Shown here: piece by piece, positions 33,775-41,684 of the stretch
Layout: the number at the start of each line of letters is the position of its first letter
How positions within the stretch are numbered: the stretch's first letter is position 1
Assembly: GCF_033880585.1 (NCBI RefSeq)
Contig: NZ_CP137624.1
Span: forward strand, 3,197,501-3,261,500
DNA length: 64,000 nt
Reading direction: 5' to 3'
Source of the DNA: Lysinibacillus louembei
Lineage (GTDB): Bacteria; Bacillota; Bacilli; Bacillales_A; Planococcaceae
Program-made: the position numbers and the translations under genes
Notes under the pieces: generated by a model
What the model saw: only the letters and a program-made list of their open reading frames with translations
The model's database searches: none
Told to the model about the DNA's origin: nothing

Positions 33775-34702
33775 ACATCATGCCTCCAATCAATAACGTA
33801 AAAAGTATTGTCACCGCATATAAATGCTGAATAGCACGTAAAATATGTACCTTGCTTAGTTCCACTATAGGCTCACCCATGTAGGCACGAAATGAGGTTT
33901 TCCCTTGGTAGGTATTTTCTCCACCTAAACGAATGCCTAGCTGCAAGGCGGTTGCTGCCTCTAAATAGCCACTATTTGGGCTTGGGTGCTTTTTCGCATC
34001 GCGTAGCCAATAACACAGCCGCTCCTTTAATGCAAAAGTTCCTTCATTTTTCGTAAATAATAAAATGCACAAGCCTGTAAGACGACTCGGAATAAAGTTG
34101 GCCACATCATCAAGTCTTGCAGCAAAGCGACCAAACTCCCCATAGCGTTCATTGCGATAGCCAATCATCGAATCAAGCGTGTTGATTGCCTTATAGACCC
34201 ACGCGCCTGTTGCACCAAATAACAGCGCATAAAAAATTGGCGCTGTAATGCCATCACTTGTATTTTCAGAAACGGTTTCAACAACACCTCGGACAATTTC
34301 AGGCTCCTCTAAATGTGCTGTATCACGTCCAACAATCCAGCCAAGCTTTATGCGTGCCTCCTGCATATCGCCTCGTCGCAGCGCATCATAAACGACCATT
34401 GCCGCATCCTTCAAGCTCTTTTGTGCAATCGCTATCGCAATAAGCAATATTTCTAGCGCTACTGCAAGCCAAACAGACAGTAATCCAGCTAGATAAATAA
34501 GCCCCCAAACAATAATTCCTGTTAAACTAACAACAAATATTGCTGTCATAGCCCCCTTTAAAACATGTGCCGTCCCATGATTCCAGCGCTGCTCAAAAAA
34601 TGAAATAAGCTTGCCAATCCATATAACAGGATGTGGTAGCCTAGGTGGGTCTCCAACAAGACGATCAAGCAAAATTGCGATGGCAACAATGACGATGTTC
34701 AT
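33749..34702 (-). CDS. cbiB: adenosylcobinamide-phosphate synthase
   Basis: Membrane protein of 317 residues. The start LLDRLVGDPPRLPHPVIWIGKLI and the middle SENTSDGITAPIFYALLFGATGAW are diagnostic of CbiB (CobD of Pseudomonas), which joins adenosylcobyric acid to aminopropanol phosphate. The ATG overlaps the cbiZ stop by four bases. It takes the product of the following decarboxylase gene and the corrinoid from CbiZ or CobQ. Confidence 0.95.
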   Translation of the reverse strand: MNIVIVAIAILLDRLVGDPPRLPHPVIWIGKLISFFEQRWNHGTAHVLKGAMTAIFVVSLTGIIVWGLIYLAGLLSVWLAVALEILLIAIAIAQKSLKDAAMVVYDALRRGDMQEARIKLGWIVGRDTAHLEEPEIVRGVVETVSENTSDGITAPIFYALLFGATGAWVYKAINTLDSMIGYRNERYGEFGRFAARLDDVANFIPSRLTGLCILLFTKNEGTFALKERLCYWLRDAKKHPSPNSGYLEAATALQLGIRLGGENTYQGKTSFRAYMGEPIVELSKVHILRAIQHLYAVTILFTLLIGGMMYAISRTWS

Positions 34703-35367
34703 CGCAGCTCACCTTTTTGATAAGCATCATAGCCATCAATCGCTTTATGCAATGTCGCCGCAACACCTTTGCCAATCAGCGCCCCTAAACGAGTAATTGA
34801 GCCGCCATATGCATGAAATTCACCACGCTCCTTCACTGCCAGAGCGACGCTATCTGTTGACGTGCCTGTCGCAATTGTGCCACTTTGCTTATCTATAACA
34901 CCACGCTCATGCAGCACTTTCACCTTTGCCTCAATGATACAATGATATGCTTGGATGAACGCCTCATCGCTCATATCCCCATCCACAAAAACGAAAATAT
35001 TAATCGTTCCGACGGCTGGCTTATATGTATATTGATAGGATTGTGTTACATCGACCGCATTGCCTAATCCTGCCGTAATAAAAACATCAATCGTAGTTTC
35101 TCCATCCACATATTGCTCCCTCATCACAAAGCGTTGCTGCACCGCGGTCATCATCGCAACTGTCATCTGGAGGGGCATTGTATATTGCTGTAAAAATTGC
35201 TCATACTCACACTTTGCATCCTCAGGATAATAATTTTTATCAACCGTTCGATTGACGAAATATTGATAACGACCAATCCCTGGATTCAGCATAGCCGAGC
35301 TTAGCACTTTTAATGGCTGCTCACTTTTAATAATAAGTAGCTCCTCACCTAGTTCAACCGTCAGCAT
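34699..35367 (-). CDS. cbiZ: adenosylcobinamide amidohydrolase
   Basis: Protein of 222 residues. The diagnostic C-terminal block reads ATGTSTDSVALAVKERGEFHAYGGSITRLGALIG. CbiZ removes the aminopropanol from adenosylcobinamide, returning adenosylcobyric acid, an archaeal-type salvage step found in some bacteria to remodel scavenged cobamides. Start at the ATG at 35367 after TGGAGGAA; the gene begins 14 bases inside the end of cobQ. Its presence says the operon serves salvage at least in part. Confidence 0.92.
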   Translation of the reverse strand: MLTVELGEELLIIKSEQPLKVLSSAMLNPGIGRYQYFVNRTVDKNYYPEDAKCEYEQFLQQYTMPLQMTVAMMTAVQQRFVMREQYVDGETTIDVFITAGLGNAVDVTQSYQYTYKPAVGTINIFVFVDGDMSDEAFIQAYHCIIEAKVKVLHERGVIDKQSGTIATGTSTDSVALAVKERGEFHAYGGSITRLGALIGKGVAATLHKAIDGYDAYQKGELR

Positions 35368-36835
35368 GTCGTTCCTCCATTTGCATGAATTCATAAATTT
35401 TTTCCATATTTAAGTGCATACGAACGTGCTGTGCAAGCAATTCATAGGCTTGATCACGCAGCTCTTCATCGCTTTGAAGCTGTTCATTGATGAACGGCAG
35501 CCCCTTCACTTGACGAATCTCGTTCATCATGCGACGCGTGACATGTCGGTTGTGCAGTAGATGGTGTAGCGTTGTTCCAAGCACATGTCCATCCTCTGAT
35601 ACAGCACCATTGTCATGCCCATCCGCCAATTGAATAAATGGTATAGCTCCATTTAATAATGTCACTTCACCTATGTTCATTTCATAGCCAACAATTTGCT
35701 CCTTTGTTGCAATAATGCTGCCAGCTACTTGCCTTTTCGTCTCTTGTTGTAAAAGCATTGTCTGTAGCGGCAGTAACTGTAGCCCTTTGTACAGGTTATG
35801 CTCGCTCATTATCGTTGCACCAAGCATGTAATAGCCTGTACCAATACCAACAATTTTTGTTGCACGTTGAACAATTGCCTGTGCAAGACCTGTGTCCTTT
35901 AGCCATTGTAAATCATGAACAATATTTTTTGAGCTTGGTAAAATAAGAAGGTCAGGGCTACCAAGCTCTGCAACTGTCGTTACCGCACGTACACCAACAC
36001 CAGGTTCCTCTAATAGTGGATCCATATCTGTGAAATTGACAAGATGTGGTAGACGAATAAAAGCTACATCAATAGCAAACTCCCCTTTTGCAGCCTGCTT
36101 CAAACGCAATGATGATAATGCTAATGAATCCTCTGCCTCAATCGGTACATCTAAATACGGAATAACACCTAAAACCGGAATGCCTGTCTCCTGCTCTAGC
36201 CAAGTGAGCCCGTCATCAAGCAGCTCCTTCAAGCCGCGAAATTTATTAATCACGATACCTTTGACACGTGCCCTCTCACCGTCATCTAACAACGCAAGCG
36301 TGCCAACAATTGTGGCAAACACCCCACCACGATCGATATCTGCTACTAAAATAACAGGTGCATCTGCTAAATGTGCCATGCGCATATTCGCAATATCTCG
36401 TGCCTTTAAATTGATTTCAGCTGGACTTCCCGCCCCTTCAAGCACTATCACATCAAAATGCTCTTGCAAATAGCGCAGCGATTTTTCCACCTCTGGCATA
36501 ACCTTCTCAACAAAATTTTCTCGATAATCCATCGCATCCATTTCAACATAACGCTTGCCATTAAAAATAATTTCTGAGCGCATATTTTGCTTTGGCTTCA
36601 ATAAAATCGGATTCATTTGTGTTATCGCCTTCACACGCGCCGCCTCTGCCTGCACACCTTGCGCACGCCCAATCTCATAGCCATCCTCTGTAATATAGGA
36701 ATTGAGTGCCATATTTTGTGATTTAAACGGGGCGACGCGGTATCCGTCATTTGCAAAAATGCGGCATAATGCTGTGCAAATTAAGCTTTTCCCAACATCC
36801 GAGGCAGTGCCTTGAATCATAATTGATTGTGCCAT
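35354..36835 (-). CDS. cobQ: cobyric acid synthase-like protein with altered glutaminase site
   Basis: Protein of 493 residues. The N-terminal ATP-binding half is intact: MIQGTASDVGKSLICTALCRIF, FKSQNMALNS and VILVADIDRGGVFA. The C-terminal class I glutaminase domain normally has GICGGYQ with the Cys nucleophile; here it reads GIGTGYYMLG, and the preceding PGTK loop reads PSSK. The Cys is therefore absent while the rest of the fold continues to LHHLLHN. It may use free ammonia, or have lost amidation. First of four tightly overlapping corrinoid genes. Confidence 0.85.
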   Translation of the reverse strand: MAQSIMIQGTASDVGKSLICTALCRIFANDGYRVAPFKSQNMALNSYITEDGYEIGRAQGVQAEAARVKAITQMNPILLKPKQNMRSEIIFNGKRYVEMDAMDYRENFVEKVMPEVEKSLRYLQEHFDVIVLEGAGSPAEINLKARDIANMRMAHLADAPVILVADIDRGGVFATIVGTLALLDDGERARVKGIVINKFRGLKELLDDGLTWLEQETGIPVLGVIPYLDVPIEAEDSLALSSLRLKQAAKGEFAIDVAFIRLPHLVNFTDMDPLLEEPGVGVRAVTTVAELGSPDLLILPSSKNIVHDLQWLKDTGLAQAIVQRATKIVGIGTGYYMLGATIMSEHNLYKGLQLLPLQTMLLQQETKRQVAGSIIATKEQIVGYEMNIGEVTLLNGAIPFIQLADGHDNGAVSEDGHVLGTTLHHLLHNRHVTRRMMNEIRQVKGLPFINEQLQSDEELRDQAYELLAQHVRMHLNMEKIYEFMQMEERHADG

Positions 36836-36851
36836 TTGCCTTCTCTCCCCC

Positions 36852-37202
36852 TTATAAGAACAATAAAATTGTTAACGCACAAGCTAGACAAACAATCATA
36901 TAAGCAAGTGAAATAATATATTTTCGTTGTGCCTTTTTAAAGATATATTCCAGCGCAAGGCGAACTGCAAAGACAAGTCCGAAAAATAGAAACAATAAAA
37001 AATACAAATATTTCTCAGGAAAGCCCCTCACTGCCACATTGACGATAAAAAATGCACAGAGCAAAATTTCAAATACAAAATGTGCTTTATTGATATATTG
37101 ATCCATAAATCTTTCATTTTTTTCAATTTTGAACTTCTTTCTTAATAATAAGTCTAATATGCCAGCCATTATAAAACCGACGATAAAAACAGTTATAATC
37201 AC
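36852..37202 (-). CDS. four-span membrane protein, DUF4181-like
   Basis: Protein of 116 residues with hydrophobic segments near 3-18, 42-60, 65-85 and 95-115, and a charged loop LRKKFKIEKNERFMDQYIN after the first, typical of DUF4181 proteins of Bacillales. No function is known. It is 16 bases before cobQ and 21 bases after dsdA, so it lies inside the same run. Confidence 0.65.
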   Translation of the reverse strand: MIITVFIVGFIMAGILDLLLRKKFKIEKNERFMDQYINKAHFVFEILLCAFFIVNVAVRGFPEKYLYFLLFLFFGLVFAVRLALEYIFKKAQRKYIISLAYMIVCLACALTILLFL

Positions 37203-37223
37203 AGCCTAAAACTCCTCAAATTT

Positions 37224-38492
37224 TTATTTTTGTAAATAATGCGTGCGCCATTCATTTGGTACTAAATTGCCGCCTGTTGACCAGACGAGATGATTGGCAT
37301 TTTTCTGTGAATAAGTGTCCACTAGCTGTATAAGGCCAAAAAAGCCTGCATGTGCAGATGGCTCCATGAAAATATGCTCCCGCTTATACATTTCTCGCAA
37401 ACTTTCAAATAAAAACGCATCTTTTACAGTATAACAACCACTCACAATCGTTTCCATCTGTGCGCCAACAAATTTCGACGCTCGCCCAACCGCAAGCCCA
37501 TCCGCCTCGGTTTCATTCGTTAAGCCGATTTGTGCCACATCAATTTCATCATGTAAGCCTGTCATCATCCCGAGCAGCATGCATGGCGATTGCGTTGGCT
37601 CGGCAAAGAAAATATGAACATTTTGACCATATAACTGCTTCAAGCCATAGCTAATCCCACCAGGTGCCCCACCAACACCACATGGAATATAAACAAATAG
37701 CGGGTGTTCCTCATCAACCGCTATGTTTTGTGCCTCTAGCTGAGCCTTCACACGTAGCGCTGCAACCGCATAGCCTGCGAATAAATCAAGTGAATTTTCA
37801 TCGTCAACAAAGTGGCATGTAGCGTCCTGCTCTGCCTCTAAACGCCCCTGTTTGACAGCCTCACTATAATCCGCCTCATACTCTATCACTGTGACACCTA
37901 AATCTCGCAGCAATTGCTTTTTCCATTCCTTCGCATCCATCGACATATGCACTGTTACATGAAAGCCTAGCTTTGCGCTAATAATGCCAATGCTTAATCC
38001 TAAGTTTCCTGTCGAGCCCACTGCAATTTTATAGTTTTGGAAAAATTGGCGGAAGCGGTCATCATGCAATTTGCGATAATCATCTTCCTTCGATAATAAC
38101 CCGTGTTCAATTGCTAAGCTTTCGGCATGCTTTAATATTTCATAAATACCACCACGCGCCTTTACTGAGCCTGCAATTGGTAATGCATGATCACATTTTA
38201 ATAGAAGCTTTCCTTCAATTTTCGTTGCATAAGCATTTTCTAAATATGCCTTCATTTGCTCGACTTCGATAATAGGCGATTCAATGATTCCGTCTTGTAT
38301 TTCTGGGAAAGCGTCTTGCAAATATGGCGCAAAACGCTTCAATCTTGCTTCCGCCTCATAAACCATTGCCATTGAAAAAGGGAAGCTTTGTTCATTATTT
38401 ACTTGATCGTTAAACCAAATGACAGGCTCAGCTCGTTGTAAAGATGGAATAAGCGGTAAATTTTCTAGCCTTTTTTCGAATGAATTATGCAT
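37224..38492 (-). CDS. dsdA: D-serine dehydratase
   Basis: Protein of 422 residues of PLP fold type II, converting D-serine to pyruvate and ammonia. The PLP Lys is in PIAGSVKARGGIYEIL near residue 113; the phosphate-binding glycines are in GSTGNLGLSIG near 163 and CGVGGAPGG near 275. The match to DsdA is over the full length. It begins eight bases inside the end of the preceding YaiI/YqxD gene. Such enzymes detoxify D-serine; no permease is adjacent. Confidence 0.92.
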   Translation of the reverse strand: MHNSFEKRLENLPLIPSLQRAEPVIWFNDQVNNEQSFPFSMAMVYEAEARLKRFAPYLQDAFPEIQDGIIESPIIEVEQMKAYLENAYATKIEGKLLLKCDHALPIAGSVKARGGIYEILKHAESLAIEHGLLSKEDDYRKLHDDRFRQFFQNYKIAVGSTGNLGLSIGIISAKLGFHVTVHMSMDAKEWKKQLLRDLGVTVIEYEADYSEAVKQGRLEAEQDATCHFVDDENSLDLFAGYAVAALRVKAQLEAQNIAVDEEHPLFVYIPCGVGGAPGGISYGLKQLYGQNVHIFFAEPTQSPCMLLGMMTGLHDEIDVAQIGLTNETEADGLAVGRASKFVGAQMETIVSGCYTVKDAFLFESLREMYKREHIFMEPSAHAGFFGLIQLVDTYSQKNANHLVWSTGGNLVPNEWRTHYLQK

Positions 38493-38955
38493 TATTATTC
38501 ATTTCTCCTTTCAATTTGACAGCCCGTTCACAAATTTGTTGAAAAAATTTTTTGAAGGCAATATTATTTTCCTCGGTGCGCTTTTTGGGTCCTTTCGTTC
38601 TTCCACCTGCTCGGCGGAATTTTGCACTCTCATAACGAAAAGCGAGCAACTGGTCTATATTATCGGCAGTCATTTCTCTGCCATTATGGTCCACAACAAA
38701 TGCGCCTTTCGCCAAACACATGGCAGCTAATCCATAATCCCCCGTTATGACAATATCATTTTTAGAAAGCGAATTCACTAGCTTAAAATCAACTGAATCA
38801 GGTCCCTTTGGCACAACAATCGTTATTACATTATCACGCTCAATGCGATGTGAAGTATCGCAAAATAAGATAGGTTTTATCTTATATTGAGATGAAACAG
38901 ATAGCGCCAAATCAATAACTGGGCAGGCATCTGCATCAATTAGCAATTGAATCAT
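38485..38955 (-). CDS. YaiI/YqxD-family protein (DUF188)
   Basis: Protein of 156 residues opening MIQLLIDADACPVIDLAL, with a conserved VPKGPDSVDFKLVN and DIVITGDYGLAAMCLAKGA, and a basic tail RRAGGRTKGPKKRTEENN. It is a PIN-like fold with the acidic cluster present; biochemical role not established. ATG at 38955 with AAAGGGG ten bases upstream; the TTG one codon earlier is possible. First gene of a long minus-strand run. Confidence 0.88.
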   Translation of the reverse strand: MIQLLIDADACPVIDLALSVSSQYKIKPILFCDTSHRIERDNVITIVVPKGPDSVDFKLVNSLSKNDIVITGDYGLAAMCLAKGAFVVDHNGREMTADNIDQLLAFRYESAKFRRAGGRTKGPKKRTEENNIAFKKFFQQICERAVKLKGEMNNNA

Positions 38956-39130
38956 CAATGATTTCCCCTTTCAAAAAAGCACATTTCTCTCTCTTATTTT
39001 ATTATTTTTATATAATTTTTTGCCGGCTTTTTCTCCTCCCTTCTCATAAAAGCGAATAAAAATTTATTGAATTGCAAGAAAAATCATAATACTATAACAT
39101 TTAACCGTATTTTTAGGAGGGAACTTTTTT

Positions 39131-40504
39131 ATGATGACTGATGTAATGAACCATGAACAGCTAGCAAAAGAATATATTGATGGTGTATTTGAAAAATTAA
39201 AAAAGAAATATGCCTTTGAATTAGAATTTTTACAGGCAGTTGAAGAAATCTTTTTATCGCTAGTACCTGTTTTTGCCCAAAACCCAGAATATATTCACCA
39301 TAATATTTTAGCACGTATTGTTGAACCTGACCGCATCATTTCATTCCGCGTTGCATGGTTAGATGATGAAAATAAAGTACAAGTGAATCGCGGCTATCGC
39401 GTACAATTTAATAATGTAATAGGTCCATATAAAGGCGGTCTTCGATTCCACCCTACTGTAAACGAATCCATTATGAAATTTTTAGCATTCGAGCAAATAT
39501 TCAAAAATGCCTTAACTGGTCAGGCAATCGGCGGCGCAAAAGGTGGTTCAGATTTTGATCCAAAAGGAAAGTCTGATGCTGAAATTATGCGCTTCTGTCA
39601 GGCATTCATGACAGAGCTCTATCGCTACATTGGGCCTGATTGCGATGTTCCAGCTGGTGACATCGGTGTTGGCGCACGCGAAATTGGCTATCTATGGGGA
39701 CAATACAAGCGCATTCGCGGGCAATTCGAGCAAGGTGTACTAACAGGTAAAAAGCCGGGCTATGGTGGCTCTTTAGGACGCAAGGAAGCAACTGGCTATG
39801 GCTTAGTATATTTTGTCAGCGAAATGCTGCATGATGCCCATCTATCCTTTATGAATAAAACAGTCGTTGTCTCTGGCTCAGGCAATGTCGCTATTTATGC
39901 AATTGAAAAGGTGCAGCATTTCGGTGCAAATGTTGTCGCATGCTCTGACTCAGGCGGCTATATTTACGATCCAAAGGGTCTTGACTTAAAGGCAATAAAA
40001 GAAATTAAAGAAGTAAAAGGCGCACGTATTAGCACATATTTAGATTACCACCCTAATGCACAATATGTGGAAGGCTGCTCAAACATTTGGACAATTCCTT
40101 GTGATATTGCCCTACCTTGTGCGACACAAAACGAAATTAACGGTGACGCTGCACGCACGCTCGTTGAAAATGGTGTCAAATTAGTTGCCGAAGGGGCTAA
40201 TATGCCATCCGATTTAGAGGCGATTAACGTCTTTTTAAATGCTGGTGTTTTATTCGGTCCTGCCAAGGCGGCGAATGCTGGTGGCGTTGCTGTATCAGCG
40301 CTTGAAATGGCACAAAACTCAAGCCGCCATAACTGGGCATTTAACGATGTAGATACGAAATTACACGATATTATGAAAGATATTTTTGCAGAAAGCAAAG
40401 ATGCAGCTGAAAAATACGGTTACCCAAACAATTTAGTTGTAGGCTCAAACATTGCTGGCTTTAAAAAAGTTGCAACTGGGATGATTGCAGAAGGCGTTTA
40501 TTAA
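39131..40504 (+). CDS. gdhA: glutamate dehydrogenase, NADP-type
   Basis: Protein of 457 residues, hexameric class. Active-site blocks are GPYKGGLRFHPTVN with the catalytic Lys region, GGAKGGSDFDPKGKSD, and PAGDIGVGAREIGYLWGQYK; the dinucleotide loop is VVSGSGNVAIYAIEK. The SGSGNVA form and length match the NADP-dependent, ammonia-assimilating enzyme. It starts at ATGATG after AGGAGGGA. Monocistronic, with a terminator at 40510-40540. Confidence 0.94.
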   Translation: MMTDVMNHEQLAKEYIDGVFEKLKKKYAFELEFLQAVEEIFLSLVPVFAQNPEYIHHNILARIVEPDRIISFRVAWLDDENKVQVNRGYRVQFNNVIGPYKGGLRFHPTVNESIMKFLAFEQIFKNALTGQAIGGAKGGSDFDPKGKSDAEIMRFCQAFMTELYRYIGPDCDVPAGDIGVGAREIGYLWGQYKRIRGQFEQGVLTGKKPGYGGSLGRKEATGYGLVYFVSEMLHDAHLSFMNKTVVVSGSGNVAIYAIEKVQHFGANVVACSDSGGYIYDPKGLDLKAIKEIKEVKGARISTYLDYHPNAQYVEGCSNIWTIPCDIALPCATQNEINGDAARTLVENGVKLVAEGANMPSDLEAINVFLNAGVLFGPAKAANAGGVAVSALEMAQNSSRHNWAFNDVDTKLHDIMKDIFAESKDAAEKYGYPNNLVVGSNIAGFKKVATGMIAEGVY

Positions 40505-40509
40505 TATTG

Positions 40510-40540
40510 TAGGCTGTCGACAAATCGACAGTCTATTTTT
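40510..40540 (+). terminator. terminator of gdhA
   Basis: TAGGCTGTCGA, loop CAAA, TCGACAGTCTA, then TTTTT, starting five bases after the stop. Confidence 0.9.
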
Positions 40541-40546
40541 AATTTC

Positions 40547-40590
40547 AAAAACGAACATTTTATATAGACAAATACGTAATCGTTCGTGTT
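40547..40590 (+). promoter_or_regulatory. PurR-type operator upstream of purC
   Basis: AAAACGAACATT (40547-40558) faces the inverted copy TAATCGTTCGTGTT (40577-40590). CGAA-containing boxes in this inverted arrangement, with a gap of about 18 bases, are the PurBox pair bound by Bacillus PurR. A sigma-A-like TAAAAT at 40590-40595 and TATAAT at 40601-40606 follow. This fits repression of purC when purines are ample. Confidence 0.75.
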
Positions 40591-40628
40591 AAAATGTAAT
40601 TATAATTTTGTGAATTGGAGGGTTTCTT

Positions 40629-41312
40629 GTGGAATTAGTATACACAGGTAAAACGAAAAATGTCTTTCAGCTTGAAGATGGTCATTATTTATTGCAATTT
40701 AAAGATGATGTAACAGGTGAGGACGGCGTGTTTGATCCAGGTGCGAACACAGTTGGCTTAACAATTGAAGGCGCTGGCTTAGCAGGACTTCGCCTCACTT
40801 CCTTCTTCTATTCAAAGCTTAATGAGCAAGGTGTACCAACGCATTATGTGGATGCCAATTTCGATGATGCAACAATGACGGTGAAGCCTGCTACGGTTTT
40901 TGGTAACGGCTTAGAGGTCATTTGCCGCTTTAAAGCAGTGGGTTCTTTCCTTCGCCGCTACGGTGCCTATGTCAAGGAAGGGCAAGATTTAGACGCCTTT
41001 GTTGAAGTAACGATTAAAGATGACGAGCGACAAGACCCACCCATTTCAGCAGATGCGCTTGCTATGCTAGGCATTTTATCATTAGAGGAATACGAAATTT
41101 TAAAGCAACGCACAATTGAAATTTCGAAATTCGTTGCAGCAGAGCTGGCTAAAAAAGGCTTAACTTTATACGATATTAAGCTTGAGTTTGGTCGCGATGC
41201 AAAAACCAATGAAATCCTTTTAATTGATGAAATTTCAGGCGGCAACATGCGCGCATACAAGGGCGACGAATATATCGAGCCATTGCAATTAGAAAAAATT
41301 ATGCTTGCATAA
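40629..41312 (+). CDS. purC: SAICAR synthetase, stand-alone
   Basis: Protein of 227 residues. It begins ELVYTGKTKNVFQLEDG, has RRYGAYVKEGQDL in the middle and LYDIKLEFG followed by LIDEISGGNMR at the end, the SAICAR synthetase pattern; the enzyme couples CAIR and aspartate in purine synthesis. GTG start after TTGGAGGG. It is outside the pur operon that Bacillus normally has, so it is either the only purC relocated or an extra copy. Confidence 0.88.
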   Translation: MELVYTGKTKNVFQLEDGHYLLQFKDDVTGEDGVFDPGANTVGLTIEGAGLAGLRLTSFFYSKLNEQGVPTHYVDANFDDATMTVKPATVFGNGLEVICRFKAVGSFLRRYGAYVKEGQDLDAFVEVTIKDDERQDPPISADALAMLGILSLEEYEILKQRTIEISKFVAAELAKKGLTLYDIKLEFGRDAKTNEILLIDEISGGNMRAYKGDEYIEPLQLEKIMLA

Positions 41313-41481
41313 GAAACTATTTGGAACACAGAGATTAGCTGTGTTCCCTTTTTGTGTAACTTCTCTTCTTTCTCGTCCGCTGTGCACCACAAACACTCGA
41401 ATACAACATTCCCTGCTGATTATCAGTTTTTCTTTCAATTCAAAAGCGATACTTTATTCTATTTGGCTAGATGCAGCACTG

Positions 41482-41587
41482 ATTCACCCATCGAACTGTG
41501 GAATTCGCTCAACCAACAGCCAAATTCGCTCATCGAATGTCTAAATTCGCCCATCCAGCACATAAATTCGCTCAACCAATCTATTGA
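41482..41587. repeat. five-unit 21-bp repeat (array 3) between purC and pepF
   Basis: ATTCGC- or ATTCAC-headed units start at 41482, 41503, 41524, 41545 and 41566, exactly 21 bases apart, with a common form AAATTCGCTCAACCAA. The phase differs from the 20-base arrays 1 and 2, and the unit is not obviously the same sequence, though all three are AT-rich with a GCG/CGC core. It lies 3' of purC and ends about 35 bases before the pepF promoter. Confidence 0.85.
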
Positions 41588-41620
41588 AACCTACTTCTTT
41601 TCTCAATACCGTCATAATTT

Positions 41621-41665
41621 TTGCGCAATTTCGTAAATGATGGTACAATTTATTTCGAATATCGG
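41621..41665 (+). promoter_or_regulatory. promoter of the first pepF
   Basis: TTGCGC (41621-41626), 17 bases, TACAAT (41644-41649), then TTTCG-N5-CGGAA just downstream of the -10. The same arrangement precedes the second pepF at 44310. Confidence 0.7.
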
Positions 41666-41684
41666 AATGACGAGGAGGCTTTTT

